From assembly GCA_026389415.1 (NCBI GenBank), contig JAPLHX010000215.1:1-45088 (forward strand): 45,088 nt of DNA, written 5' to 3'. This document shows positions 1-8,690 of this stretch, one piece after another. Both the position numbers and the translations under genes were made by a program. Numbering within the stretch: position 1 is the stretch's first letter; each line of letters begins with the position of its first letter. The notes under the pieces were generated by a model. That model made no database searches, was not told where the DNA came from, and saw only the letters and a list, made by a program, of their open reading frames with translations. The DNA comes from Coprothermobacterota bacterium. GTDB lineage: Bacteria > Caldisericota > JANLFM01.

Positions 1-644
1 GTCTCCAGCACGGCCCATTCGGGAGTGATCGTTACTTCCATTCCTGATTTATCCAACGCTTTGACGCGGAATGACTGTTCATCATTTACCGCTAGATTTA
101 CTGAGGCGGGCATGATGTCGATTTTGGCAACTACGGCTCCGGCAACGATGGAAAGAGTTGCAGTGGCAGTCTTATCTCCGCTTTTGGTCGTGGCAGTTGC
201 CATAATTTCTCCATCCCCTGCGGAGGACGGTTTAAAAACTCCTGCGGTGTCAATTGAACCCAATGTCTCCGGGATCACCGACCAGGAGATATCAGAAAGT
301 GGCATTTCTTTCTGGTCGCTTATGGTGCCGATCGCGGTGAAGGTTTGGCTGGAATTCACTGTCATTTTCGCGCTGGACGGATCTATTCTCATGGAAACGA
401 TTTCAGCTGGCGGCGTCGCGTTCCATCCCGTCAAGATGTAATAGATGATGACAGAAAGGGCAGCAAGGACGACCAGGATTCCAGCAAAAATCAAAGGCAA
501 TTTGGAGGAACTGCGCTCTCGCCGGCGGCGGGAATTGCGTAAAGAATATTTCTTCTCGCTAGGAGCAGCGGTCAAAAGTTCACCGCAGTGATTGCAATAT
601 TGGCTTCCTTCTGGGTTTTGGCGTCCGCATTTCGTGCAAAACAT
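1..644 (-). CDS. Zinc-ribbon, single-pass membrane protein with bacterial Ig-like repeats (partial)
   Basis: Reading the minus strand from the ATG at 644 gives 214 codons that run off the left edge. The first 20 residues are a zinc ribbon with Cys3, Cys6, Cys17 and Cys20. A basic stretch (about 36-48) and one membrane helix (about 49-71) follow. After that come one complete and one partial Big2-like Ig repeat (about 80-167 and from 171), rich in Ser, Thr and Val. This implies a cytoplasmic metal-binding head and an outward-facing Ig-like stalk. A purine-rich ribosome site (AAGGGGGG) lies about 7 bases before the start. The gene is divergent from the lipoprotein gene. Its function is unknown, the C-terminus is missing, and a cell-surface structural role is only inference. 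Confidence 0.8.
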   Translation of the reverse strand, partial: MFCTKCGRQNPEGSQYCNHCGELLTAAPSEKKYSLRNSRRRRERSSSKLPLIFAGILVVLAALSVIIYYILTGWNATPPAEIVSMRIDPSSAKMTVNSSQTFTAIGTISDQKEMPLSDISWSVIPETLGSIDTAGVFKPSSAGDGEIMATATTKSGDKTATATLSIVAGAVVAKIDIMPASVNLAVNDEQSFRVKALDKSGMEVTITPEWAVLE

Positions 645-689
645 GGGGAAACCCCCCTTTTCTGTGCGCATTGCTTTACGCACCGCCTT

Positions 690-718
690 ATTGTATAGAA
701 CCTGTCCATTCTTGACCA
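690..718 (-). promoter_or_regulatory. Candidate promoter for the leftward zinc-ribbon gene
   Basis: On the minus strand a TGGTCA -35 box (718-713) and a TACAAT -10 box (695-690) are separated by 17 bases. Transcription would start near 683, about 39 bases before the ATG at 644. The -35 box matches consensus at four of six positions. It overlaps the candidate -35 of the divergent promoter, so the two genes may share control. Confidence 0.45.
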
Positions 719-743
719 TCCGGAAAGTCCACCGTGGTACAAT
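712..743 (+). promoter_or_regulatory. Candidate extended -10 promoter for the lipoprotein gene
   Basis: A TACAAT -10 box at 738-743 is preceded directly by GTGG, giving an extended -10 (TGn). The best -35, TTGACC at 712-717, sits 20 bases upstream, which is long, so the extended -10 probably carries the activity. Start of transcription would be near 750, leaving a short leader with an AGGGAGG ribosome site before the ATG at 773. Confidence 0.5.
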
Positions 744-772
744 AGCAAACAAACACAAGGGAGGCACAACCG

Positions 773-1501
773 ATGTTCACTGCTCGAGCAAAAGCATTGG
801 GAATGTGCATTATGATTTTAGCGCTTGTCACTTTCGGCATCGCCGGATGCGGTGGGAACAGTAGCGAGTCTCCGGCCGAAACCGGAACTCTGATCGGAGT
901 AGTTTACGATAGCCAGAATACCGCAGTCCTTGGCGGGGTGAAGGTCAGTTACGGTACGGACTTGTTTACGACAAGCTCCCCTCGTGGCGTCTTCGAATTA
1001 GTCGCTTTACCCTATGGCTCATTGGAAATCTCCTTTTCCAAACAGGGTTACAAGGTGTCAAACCGAACCGTTGATTTGAAAGAGCCAAAAATGTTCGTAG
1101 AGATTTTGCTCGACATCGACCAATCCCTTGCTAACACCCTCGTTGACGAAGTAAAACTCCGAAAAGACCCAAATCTCAATGGTGAGATTCTAGAGGTCCT
1201 GGCTAAAGAGACGAAACTGGTCCTTACAGGGGAGATCAACAAGGGATGGTACGGAGTGATAGCTGCCGAGAAGAATGGATGGGTCTGGGGTGGCTACTTA
1301 CGTTCCACCGATGTGAAGATCCCCCGTATGGAGATTCTCGCTGATGGCAAACTATATAAAGAAGCCAACTCCACGGAAGGAATCGAGGATATTTTCGCTG
1401 GAATTCCAGTGATTGTGACCGGAACTAGCAGTTCTTGGACGAAAATCCTGCTGCCGAGCGGAGCAGAAGGATGGTTAGAAACAACCGCCTTAACCGGTTA
1501 A
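773..1501 (+). CDS. Lipoprotein with carboxypeptidase-regulatory-like and SH3-like domains
   Basis: This 242-residue protein begins with a lipoprotein signal. Residues 9-25 are hydrophobic and end in a lipobox (I-A-G-C) with the lipidated Cys at position 26. Residues about 38-115 resemble the carboxypeptidase regulatory-like beta-sandwich (GVVYDSQNTAVLGGVKV start). Two SH3-like modules follow at about 120-180 and 188-240, recognisable from their LRKDPNLNGEIL and GWVWGGYL type motifs. Such domains bind cell-wall peptides or sugars, so a cell-envelope anchoring or sensing role is likely but unproven. It has its own extended -10 promoter and ribosome site. The BON-repeat gene follows after one base. 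Confidence 0.75.
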   Translation: MFTARAKALGMCIMILALVTFGIAGCGGNSSESPAETGTLIGVVYDSQNTAVLGGVKVSYGTDLFTTSSPRGVFELVALPYGSLEISFSKQGYKVSNRTVDLKEPKMFVEILLDIDQSLANTLVDEVKLRKDPNLNGEILEVLAKETKLVLTGEINKGWYGVIAAEKNGWVWGGYLRSTDVKIPRMEILADGKLYKEANSTEGIEDIFAGIPVIVTGTSSSWTKILLPSGAEGWLETTALTG

Positions 1502-1502
1502 C

Positions 1503-2480
1503 ATGACAAAACGCTCCTCCCCGCAAAGTTCCCCACAACTGGGACACCGATCCAACCCCATGGCGGACCGGGAAAAAAGGGCCGCTCAAACCCGATCTGC
1601 CGTCTCGCGCCTTGGCGATGAAGATCGGCAACTTCAAGACTTGATTCGCAAGACACTGATTGAGGATCCAGTCCTTTGGAGTGATGACATAGCGATCCGG
1701 GTGAAACAAGGACGGGTGATCTTAGAGGGTGTCGTTGAATCGCACGCGCAAAGGGAACGCGCGGAAAGCGTGCTTTCCGGCTTGCTAGGTGTCAAAGCGG
1801 TGGAAAATGATTTGGTGGTAAGCCAAAGCCACAGTTTCTCTGAAAAGCAAGTCTTCGATTTCGCCAACCAGGCTATGTCTGCAGCTCCATTCGCCACGCG
1901 AGATGTGAGCCTCTCGCTGCGGAACGGTATCCTATCGATCAACGGGCACGTGGATACACTCTGGGAAAAGCTTAAACTTATTGAACTGTTGGATCCTCTC
2001 CCAGGAATCAAAGAAACGGTCAGCCAACTTAAAATCGGGTATGAGAACCCACCTGACGAGGTAAGCCTAAGGAATAAGGTGATTTTAGCGATCTCAGAGC
2101 TACCCCGCTTGAAAGTGCAAGACCTAAAAGTGAGAGTCGTTCATGGAACGATCTACTTAAAAGGCGAAGCCGACCTGGCCAAGGACAAGCAATCACTACT
2201 CGAAAAAGTAGCCAGAGTGAAAGGCGCCAAAGAAATTGTGGATGAAATCGAATCTCGGCACGGGGAAACGATGGAAAATGACCTACGACGCAAACTGGAA
2301 ATTGCCTTCCGGGACGAACCCCGCTTGGCCGGAGCTCAGCTGCAATTCGATCTGGCCGGCGCAACCCTTTTCTTGAGGGGAGTTGTCAGGTCCGGCAGAC
2401 AACTGTACGTGATCGAAGAAATACTACAGGAAATTCCAGCGATCCGGCGGGTCATTAACGAGATTCTCATTCGCACTTAG
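1503..2480 (+). CDS. Protein with four tandem BON domains
   Basis: The 325-residue protein has a polar N-terminus of about 48 residues and then four BON-like repeats at about 49-112, 117-180, 185-247 and 256-322. Each has the alternating pattern of helix, a V-x-x-G-x-V/I-x-L-x-G strand pair and a second helix, for example GRVILEGVV, GILSINGHV, GTIYLKGEA and GATLFLRGVV. BON domains bind phospholipid or potassium and usually occur one or two per protein in periplasmic OsmY-like proteins. No signal peptide or membrane helix is visible, so it may be cytoplasmic. The start at 1503 has a poor ribosome site. An in-frame ATG at 1560 is the alternative and would remove only the disordered tail. It is probably co-transcribed with the lipoprotein gene. 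Confidence 0.7.
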   Translation: MTKRSSPQSSPQLGHRSNPMADREKRAAQTRSAVSRLGDEDRQLQDLIRKTLIEDPVLWSDDIAIRVKQGRVILEGVVESHAQRERAESVLSGLLGVKAVENDLVVSQSHSFSEKQVFDFANQAMSAAPFATRDVSLSLRNGILSINGHVDTLWEKLKLIELLDPLPGIKETVSQLKIGYENPPDEVSLRNKVILAISELPRLKVQDLKVRVVHGTIYLKGEADLAKDKQSLLEKVARVKGAKEIVDEIESRHGETMENDLRRKLEIAFRDEPRLAGAQLQFDLAGATLFLRGVVRSGRQLYVIEEILQEIPAIRRVINEILIRT

Positions 2481-2490
2481 CTATCATTCG

Positions 2491-2520
2491 TTGGCCCCTA
2501 AGCCTTTCCTGTGGTAGAAT
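2491..2520 (+). promoter_or_regulatory. Extended -10 promoter placed for a leaderless purB transcript
   Basis: TTGGCC (2491-2496) and TAGAAT (2515-2520) are separated by 18 bases, and the -10 is preceded by TGTGG, a TRTGn extension. The first base seven positions after the -10 is 2527, exactly the A of the purB ATG. No purine-rich ribosome site lies between the -10 and the ATG, so the mRNA is probably leaderless. Confidence 0.6.
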
Positions 2521-2526
2521 CACACT

Positions 2527-3825
2527 ATGCCTGCGCGATATTCGCATGCCGAAATCCAGACTCTCTGGACAGAAGAAACCCAATACAGACGATGGCTTCA
2601 AGTGGAAATGGCAGTTTGCCAGGCCCGCTGGGAAGCGGGTGAAATACCCACCGATTCTTGGCTGAGGATGCAGGAACGGGCAGGTTTTGGCTCGGTTGAT
2701 GAGGTTGCTCAGCTGGAAAAAGAGACCCATCATGACCTCGTCGCTTTCCTTCGTGCCATCGAACCGCGATTGGGGGAGGATTTTCGTTATTTTCATCAAG
2801 GACTGACCTCACAAGACATCAAGGATACGACATTTTCTCTCCAATGCCAGCGTGCCGGTGAGATCATTTCCAAAGATATCCAAGTGCTGATGAATCGGAT
2901 TTATGCTTGTGCAGACCGTGAAAAACACACAATCATGGTTGGCCGCACACATGGTATGCAGGCAGAACCGATTACGTTCGGGTTGAAACTGCTACGTTTT
3001 GGGGAGGAATTCCGCCGACACAGCAAGCGAGTAGAAAATGCCATTGCAGAGGTGTCGGTAGGGAAAGTTTCCGGCGCCGTAGGCACCTATGGACATATTC
3101 CGATCCCTATCGCGGAACGAGCATGTTCCATTTTGGGACTTCAACTCCTGCTTGTGACCTCACAGATCATTCCTCGCGACATCTATGCCTACTTCTTCTC
3201 TGTGCTTGCCCTCCTCGCAAGTAGCATCGAAAACGTAGCCACTGAAATCCGCCACCTGCAACGGACGGAGGTAGCTGAAGTCGAGGAACCCTTTACTCGA
3301 GGACAAATGGGTTCTTCTGCGATGCCGCACAAGCGCAACCCGATCTTGTGCGAACGACTTTGTGGTCTGAGCCGATGGGTGCGCTTTCAAGCAGCAGCCC
3401 ACCTGGAAAACATACCAAGCTGGCATGAGCGTGATCTTAGCCATTCTTGCTTGGAGCGGCTTTCTGCACCAGCCATTACGGAAACGATCGGCTATATGCT
3501 TCAATTGCTGGCGAATGTAGTCGAAGGTTTGCAGGTCGATCCGGAGCGAATGCTTGTGAACATGGAGCTCTCTTACGGCACGGTTTTCTCTGAGTCATTG
3601 TTGCTTACCCTTGTCCAAAAAGGGATGCCCAGAAGCCTAGCCAGCCAAAAAGTCCAGGCTCTGGCGTTTCGGGCCCTGCGAGAGAAAACCTCGCTGCGCA
3701 CGCTGATCGAACAAGATCCTGAGATCTTCCCGTTGGTGACTGAGTGTCTGGATCATTTGGTTTCCAATGACTCTCTTACTCATCGAATCAATGAGATTTT
3801 TGCCAGGTCTCGCGGGAGATACTAA
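2527..3825 (+). CDS. purB: Adenylosuccinate lyase
   Basis: A 432-residue fumarase/aspartase-superfamily enzyme that releases fumarate from SAICAR and from adenylosuccinate in purine and AMP synthesis. The signature loop GSSAMPHKRNP lies at about 262-272 and carries the catalytic serine. The conserved GRTHGMQAEP motif at 139-148 holds the catalytic histidine (His142). The length matches the family. The N-terminus (RYSHAEIQTLW) aligns with the usual start of PurB, so the ATG at 2527 is well placed despite having no ribosome site. It opens the long gene train, and its stop codon directly abuts the argS start. The family assignment is firm. Confidence 0.95.
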   Translation: MPARYSHAEIQTLWTEETQYRRWLQVEMAVCQARWEAGEIPTDSWLRMQERAGFGSVDEVAQLEKETHHDLVAFLRAIEPRLGEDFRYFHQGLTSQDIKDTTFSLQCQRAGEIISKDIQVLMNRIYACADREKHTIMVGRTHGMQAEPITFGLKLLRFGEEFRRHSKRVENAIAEVSVGKVSGAVGTYGHIPIPIAERACSILGLQLLLVTSQIIPRDIYAYFFSVLALLASSIENVATEIRHLQRTEVAEVEEPFTRGQMGSSAMPHKRNPILCERLCGLSRWVRFQAAAHLENIPSWHERDLSHSCLERLSAPAITETIGYMLQLLANVVEGLQVDPERMLVNMELSYGTVFSESLLLTLVQKGMPRSLASQKVQALAFRALREKTSLRTLIEQDPEIFPLVTECLDHLVSNDSLTHRINEIFARSRGRY

Positions 3826-5466
3826 ATGTACGTTCTAGAGCAAATAAGCTCCGAGGTTTCCTCGGAGCTCAAACAGCTTTCCCCACTCCAGGCTCCTGCC
3901 ATTGCATGGGAAAAAGGCAATAACCTGGCGGATCTATCCACTGCTTTTGCGTTCCAGGCTGCCAAGATCTATCAAAAATCACCGGTAGCCATTGCGCAAT
4001 TCCTAGCCAAGAAATTGTCCGAGAAAACGAATTGGCTTACATTTCTACCGCATGAACGCGGCTTTCTGAATTGCAACTGGCAACCGGAGGGCATTTATCA
4101 GGTTCTAAAACAAGCATCGGAAATGGGACCGGAATATGGAAAACGATCGAAGGAACCAGAGAGAAAAGCGAATATAGAATTTTGCAGTGCCAATCCCACG
4201 GGTCCCATCCACTTGGGCAACGCACGCGGCGCTGCGATTGGCAGTGTTCTGGCTAATTTGCTCGAAACGTTGGGTTGGCAGGTTACGCGCGAGTACTACT
4301 TTGATGATTACGGAACACAGGTTGATGCTTTTGTTCTCTCCCTGGAGGCACGATATTTTCAAGCGCTGGGAAAGCCATGTCAATTTCCAGAAAATGGTTA
4401 CCAAGGTCAGTATGTACGGGACATCGCCAATGAGGTTGTTCAATTACAAGATCATGCGATCCTGAACAAAGATTCCGAATCTCGATTGGCATTCTTCCGT
4501 GAATACGGTTTGGGGAAAATGTTAGAGCAGCATCGAAAAACCACTTCCCGGATGGGAATTGATTATGATGCTTGGGTCAGTCAGAGCTCACTCGATCGGG
4601 ACGGATGGCTTGTGCAAGTGATACAGGCTCTAGAAAAGCGAGGAGTGCTTTTCAGAAAGGACGGAGCGGTGTGGTTTCGCTCCACGCAATTTGGTGACGA
4701 CAAAGATCGGGTAGTGATCCGGTCCAATGACGAACCCACCTACTTAGCATGGGATATGGCATACCATTTGAACAAACGAGCTCGCGGAGCAAAACTCTTA
4801 ATTGATGTTTGGGGTCCAGATCATCATGGGTACGTTCCCCGCGTGAAAGCGTTTTGGCAAGCCCTCGGTTATGAAGAAGCGGATCTTCAATTGCTGATTT
4901 ATCAGATGGTTCACTTATTCGACAAAGGAGCGGAGGTCTCTATGTCACGCCGCTCTGGAGATTTTGTCACATTAGATGAAGTTTTAGATACAGTGGGAAA
5001 GGATGCAACGCTATTTCTACTAGTCGATCGGAGTTTAGATTCAAACATGGATTTCGATTTGGATTTGGCTCGACAGCATTCGCTCTCCAATCCCGTCTAC
5101 TACGTGCAATACGCCTACACTCGCGCACTCGCACTTGAGCGAGAAGCGGCAGTGCGCGAGATTGAAATCCCGCCTCCCGATCCTGAGCTGTGCAGGATTT
5201 ATACTTCGTCAGAGCGGAACCTTGTGACGATGATTGCCATGATGCCCGAGGAAATCCTGCGCGCGGCACTGACCTTCTCACCGATGCGCATCGCCAACTA
5301 TGCCAAAGATTTAGCCGGTCAGTTTCATGCCTTCTATCACGATGAAAGGGTTCTGGGGGCGAATCCCCCTGATCAAGCAGCTCGGCTCGTATTGGTGCGA
5401 GCCGTTCGTATCGTATTGGCAAACACATTGGCAATCTTGGGGCTTTCAGCTCCAGAACATATGTGA
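3826..5466 (+). CDS. argS: Arginyl-tRNA synthetase
   Basis: This 546-residue class I synthetase charges tRNA-Arg with arginine. Residues 1-110 form the Add1 domain typical of ArgRS. The HIGH-type motif reads HLGN at 129-132, after ANPTGP. The second signature appears as VSMSRRSGDFVTLDE near residue 370, in the position of KMSKS, with the serine and arginine features usual for ArgRS. The C-terminal DALR anticodon-binding domain spans roughly 430-546 and contains NYAKDLAGQFHAFYHD. The ATG follows the purB stop with no gap, and kdd begins 28 bases after the stop. Confidence 0.95.
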   Translation: MYVLEQISSEVSSELKQLSPLQAPAIAWEKGNNLADLSTAFAFQAAKIYQKSPVAIAQFLAKKLSEKTNWLTFLPHERGFLNCNWQPEGIYQVLKQASEMGPEYGKRSKEPERKANIEFCSANPTGPIHLGNARGAAIGSVLANLLETLGWQVTREYYFDDYGTQVDAFVLSLEARYFQALGKPCQFPENGYQGQYVRDIANEVVQLQDHAILNKDSESRLAFFREYGLGKMLEQHRKTTSRMGIDYDAWVSQSSLDRDGWLVQVIQALEKRGVLFRKDGAVWFRSTQFGDDKDRVVIRSNDEPTYLAWDMAYHLNKRARGAKLLIDVWGPDHHGYVPRVKAFWQALGYEEADLQLLIYQMVHLFDKGAEVSMSRRSGDFVTLDEVLDTVGKDATLFLLVDRSLDSNMDFDLDLARQHSLSNPVYYVQYAYTRALALEREAAVREIEIPPPDPELCRIYTSSERNLVTMIAMMPEEILRAALTFSPMRIANYAKDLAGQFHAFYHDERVLGANPPDQAARLVLVRAVRIVLANTLAILGLSAPEHM

Positions 5467-5494
5467 TTACAAAAAGAATAGAAAGGAGAATCAC

Positions 5495-6535
5495 ATGGGA
5501 AAGGGTAATCCGTTTGGTACCCACCGAGTGATCGAACCCCAAGGAGCAATGCCTCAGGCCGCTTGGAAACTAGATAATAATTTTTCTCAAATCTATGACA
5601 ACGAAATCTTAGTGGATGTGGAACGGTTGAATATCGATGCTGCAAGCTTCACGCAACTGGAAAGGGAGGCAGGGGAGGATCCGCAAAAGATCGCCGGACA
5701 AATCAAAAAGATCGTCAAGGACCGAGGCAAGATGCATAACCCCGTCACGGGTTCCGGTGGAATGTTCATTGGCACGGTGCGGGAAATTGGAAAGGCGATC
5801 CAGAATCATCGCGATCTGAAACATGGCGAATACATTGCCTCGCTGGTTTCTCTCTCCCTTACCCCCCTTTCCCTCAAGCGCATAAAAAAGATTGATCTAG
5901 AAAAAGACCAGGTAGAAATAGAGGGGCAAGCGATCCTCTTCGAGTCGGGCGTTTACGCTAAGCTTCCGCAAGACCTTCCTGCGCATCTAGCCCTGGCTGT
6001 GCTGGATGTTGCCGGTGCACCAGCCCAGACCGCAAGATTGGTAAAGCCGGGCGATACGGTGTTGGTGATTGGTGCGGGCGGTAAATCGGGTTTACTTTGC
6101 TTATACGAAGCAAAAAAGCGAGCCGGTGTAACGGGGAAAGTGATTGGACTTGGACACAGTGAGAACAGCACGGATCGAATCCGCGAATGCGGATTCGCCG
6201 ATCTGGTGATCCAGGGGGACGCGTCTAAGCCTTTGGAAATCTACGAAAAACTGATGGCAGCTACGCTTGGAAAATTGGTCGATGTCACCATCAATTGTGT
6301 AAATATCCCAGGAACGGAAATGGCATCAATTCTAAGCACAAGGGAGGGTGGAACGGTGTATTTCTTTACCATGGCTACCAGCTTCACGGCAGCTGCCTTG
6401 GGAGCGGAGGGGATTGGCAAGGACGTCACGATGATCATCGGAAATGGCTACGCAAAAGGTCACGACCAGATTACCCTGGAGTTGATGCGGGAAAACCCTA
6501 AGCTGCGAGAAATGTTTGAAAGGATGTTCCTATGA
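5495..6535 (+). CDS. kdd: L-erythro-3,5-diaminohexanoate dehydrogenase
   Basis: A 346-residue NAD(P)-dependent dehydrogenase of lysine fermentation that deaminates 3,5-diaminohexanoate to 5-amino-3-oxohexanoate. The central Rossmann motif VLVIGAGGKSG follows an N-terminal domain with the MHNPVTGSGGM segment found in Kdd proteins. The ATG at 5495 was chosen because AAAGGAGA lies 6-7 bases upstream and because the longer upstream frame overlaps argS and shows no conservation. The stop overlaps the kamA start by four bases (ATGA). Being first in the kam/kce cluster makes the assignment strong. A general zinc-free alcohol dehydrogenase is the only alternative, and the context argues against it. 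Confidence 0.92.
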   Translation: MGKGNPFGTHRVIEPQGAMPQAAWKLDNNFSQIYDNEILVDVERLNIDAASFTQLEREAGEDPQKIAGQIKKIVKDRGKMHNPVTGSGGMFIGTVREIGKAIQNHRDLKHGEYIASLVSLSLTPLSLKRIKKIDLEKDQVEIEGQAILFESGVYAKLPQDLPAHLALAVLDVAGAPAQTARLVKPGDTVLVIGAGGKSGLLCLYEAKKRAGVTGKVIGLGHSENSTDRIRECGFADLVIQGDASKPLEIYEKLMAATLGKLVDVTINCVNIPGTEMASILSTREGGTVYFFTMATSFTAAALGAEGIGKDVTMIIGNGYAKGHDQITLELMRENPKLREMFERMFL

Positions 6536-7761
6536 TTTATTCGCCCAAGCGGACATGGCGGGAGATATCGCTTTGGCAATCCATAAGCAATGAAGAGTGG
6601 AACGACTGGCATTGGCAGCTGCGAAACCGGATCACGACTGTAGAGCAGTTGAAACTTGTCCTTCCTCTAACAGAGAAAGAAGAGCAAGGTATCCGCAGAG
6701 CTTTGACTAAATTCCGGATGGCGATTACCCCGTATTTCGCATCATTGATGGAGCCGGGGAATTCACAGTGTCCGATCCGATTGCAGGCTGTTCCGCAATT
6801 GGCGGAAACACAACTCAGCGAGCATGATTTGCTCGACCCCCTGCACGAAGATTGTGATTCCCCTGTGCCTGGCCTAACCCACCGGTACCCGGATCGAGTC
6901 CTATTGCTGGTAACGGATCAATGTGCCATGTATTGTCGCCATTGCACGAGAAGACGCTTTGCTGGGACCTATGACGGTTCCAGGTCGAAAGAGGAGCTGA
7001 TTTGCGCGATTGACTACATCCGCCAAACTCCGGTCATCCGAGATGTCGTGGTGTCTGGTGGGGATGGATTGCTATTGGAGCAGAGTCTGCTGGAATTTGT
7101 GCTGACGGAACTGCGAAAGATCCCGCACGTGGAAATCATCCGTATCGGATCTCGAGCACCGGTAACATTACCCCAAAGGATCACGGACGACTTGTTAATG
7201 ATGCTGCGACGATTTCAACCGATCTGGCTGAATACTCACTTCAATCACTCCCACGAGATTACCGTCGAATCCAAAGCCGCTTGTGAGCGTTTGGCTGATG
7301 CGGGGATCCCCCTGGGAAATCAAAGCGTTTTATTGCGGGGGATCAATGACTGCCCGACCGTGATGCGAAGGTTGGTGCATGATCTGCTTATGATCCGCGT
7401 TCGTCCTTACTATATCTACCAATGCGATTTATCCGAAGGGATTGCCCATTTTCGGACCTCTGTCCTGCGTGGAGTCGAGATTATCGAGAGTCTGCGTGGT
7501 CATACCAGCGGATTGGCTGTCCCGACCTTTGTTGTGGATGCTCCCGGTGGCGGAGGGAAGATCCCGTTAGGCCCCAACTATTTGCTTTCGATGTCTCCCG
7601 AGAAGATCGTTTTGCGGAACTACCACGGTGGCGTATTTTCCTATCCGGAACCAGCCGATTTCGAGTCGCATGACACCAGGCGGTGCCCGATTTGTCAGAA
7701 AGAAGCTGCCCCTTCTCTCTCCATCCTCGACGGTCAGATCGGACGATGGACGATAAAATGA
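6532..7761 (+). CDS. kamA: Lysine 2,3-aminomutase
   Basis: A 409-residue radical SAM, PLP-dependent enzyme that converts L-lysine to L-beta-lysine. The cluster motif is Cys131-x3-Cys135-x2-Cys138. The PLP lysine is Lys343 in PGGGGKIPL. Asp299 and Asp336 correspond to the two aspartates that hold the substrate epsilon-amino group in the clostridial enzyme, which favours lysine over EpmB-type tRNA or EF-P chemistry. Cys274 and the C-terminal pair Cys385/Cys388 fit the structural zinc site. The N-terminal WNDWHWQLRNRI is typical. Length is close to the clostridial enzyme (416). The start overlaps the kdd stop and the stop overlaps kamB, both by four bases. Confidence 0.95.
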   Translation: MIYSPKRTWREISLWQSISNEEWNDWHWQLRNRITTVEQLKLVLPLTEKEEQGIRRALTKFRMAITPYFASLMEPGNSQCPIRLQAVPQLAETQLSEHDLLDPLHEDCDSPVPGLTHRYPDRVLLLVTDQCAMYCRHCTRRRFAGTYDGSRSKEELICAIDYIRQTPVIRDVVVSGGDGLLLEQSLLEFVLTELRKIPHVEIIRIGSRAPVTLPQRITDDLLMMLRRFQPIWLNTHFNHSHEITVESKAACERLADAGIPLGNQSVLLRGINDCPTVMRRLVHDLLMIRVRPYYIYQCDLSEGIAHFRTSVLRGVEIIESLRGHTSGLAVPTFVVDAPGGGGKIPLGPNYLLSMSPEKIVLRNYHGGVFSYPEPADFESHDTRRCPICQKEAAPSLSILDGQIGRWTIK

Positions 7762-8690
7762 TCGGCAAGAACCTGCTATCGCAGCGGAGGGTCATCTCTG
7801 TAGTGGGTACAGGACGGGGGAGTGGCAAGACTACAACCTGCAACATGATTCTGGAACAGGCATCGAACTACCAAATACCTACAGGAGTGATTCCTTGCGG
7901 AAAAGGTGGTTCCGGCATTCCCATTTATCTGCCGGCGGGAGCATTGATCGCGTTGGCAAGGAATTGTGAACTTGTCAGTAAGTTGGAACTGCTAGAGCAA
8001 ACGAAAGCGAACACTCCCTGGGGAGAAGTTTGGATTGGTCGTGTCCGTGATGCTTGTGAAAGTCGAGTGGCAGGGCCCCTCTCTTTAGCTGATCTGGTGA
8101 TGGTTGCAAGGCAAATGCAGCGCTTAGGGGCAAAGCTGATTGTAGTAGATGGAACCATGGCACGAAAATCCATCACTTCAAGGACTCTCTGCGATTCCTT
8201 TGTCCTGGCTGTTGGAGTGGATTCGAACGAACGCAGTACCCGTCAAGAGGAAATCCGGCATCAGATCAACACGCTGAGAATGCCGTTAGCTGTTTACCCT
8301 CAACCACCGAAAACCGATCATTGTGCAATTTTTAACGGTTCAGATTGGCATCCGTTCCCCCACTTGGCGAAGGTGCCAAAGGAATACTGGGAGAAACCAT
8401 CTGTTGTATTTATCCGCGGAGCTTTTACAGAGTGGCATGCACCCTATCTCGATGGATTGGAGAATCCCAGTCAAATCATTGTAGAAGAACCATGGCGTAT
8501 GTTTCTGGCACGGGAGAGAGCGCAGAGTCTAAAATACCAAGGTTGGTCTTTTTCTGCGCTGCAACGATCGAGTTGCCTGGGCGTCACGATGAATCCGCAA
8601 GCGGTGAATGGGACCTTGGAGGACCTGAACGCAATCCGGCAGGGAGTGAGTATGGCTGAAGACATCGTGGCAATATTACCCACACCATGA
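7758..8690 (+). CDS. kamB: KamB-like P-loop protein of the lysine 5,6-aminomutase system
   Basis: A 310-residue protein with a Walker A motif (GTGRGSGKTT, about 17-26) and a Walker B-like strand (LIVVDGT). The ATG at 7758 was chosen because it overlaps the kamA stop as ATGA, like its neighbours. An in-frame ATG at 7746 would add four residues. It sits between kamA and the MutS-like kamC, as in known lysine fermentation clusters of Fusobacterium and Porphyromonas. There KamB and KamC are thought to maintain or reactivate the B12-dependent 5,6-aminomutase. That role comes from family naming and context, and no catalytic activity can be read from the sequence. Confidence 0.8.
   Translation: MIGKNLLSQRRVISVVGTGRGSGKTTTCNMILEQASNYQIPTGVIPCGKGGSGIPIYLPAGALIALARNCELVSKLELLEQTKANTPWGEVWIGRVRDACESRVAGPLSLADLVMVARQMQRLGAKLIVVDGTMARKSITSRTLCDSFVLAVGVDSNERSTRQEEIRHQINTLRMPLAVYPQPPKTDHCAIFNGSDWHPFPHLAKVPKEYWEKPSVVFIRGAFTEWHAPYLDGLENPSQIIVEEPWRMFLARERAQSLKYQGWSFSALQRSSCLGVTMNPQAVNGTLEDLNAIRQGVSMAEDIVAILPTP

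Noticed and set aside
25..441. Plus-strand open frame of 138 codons at the left edge
   Set aside because: It is the antisense shadow of the minus-strand zinc-ribbon/Ig-like gene, which has a sensible domain order and a ribosome site.
5467..5494. Lysine riboswitch or promoter before kdd
   Set aside because: The gap is only 28 bases, holds just a ribosome site, and cannot contain a lysine riboswitch.
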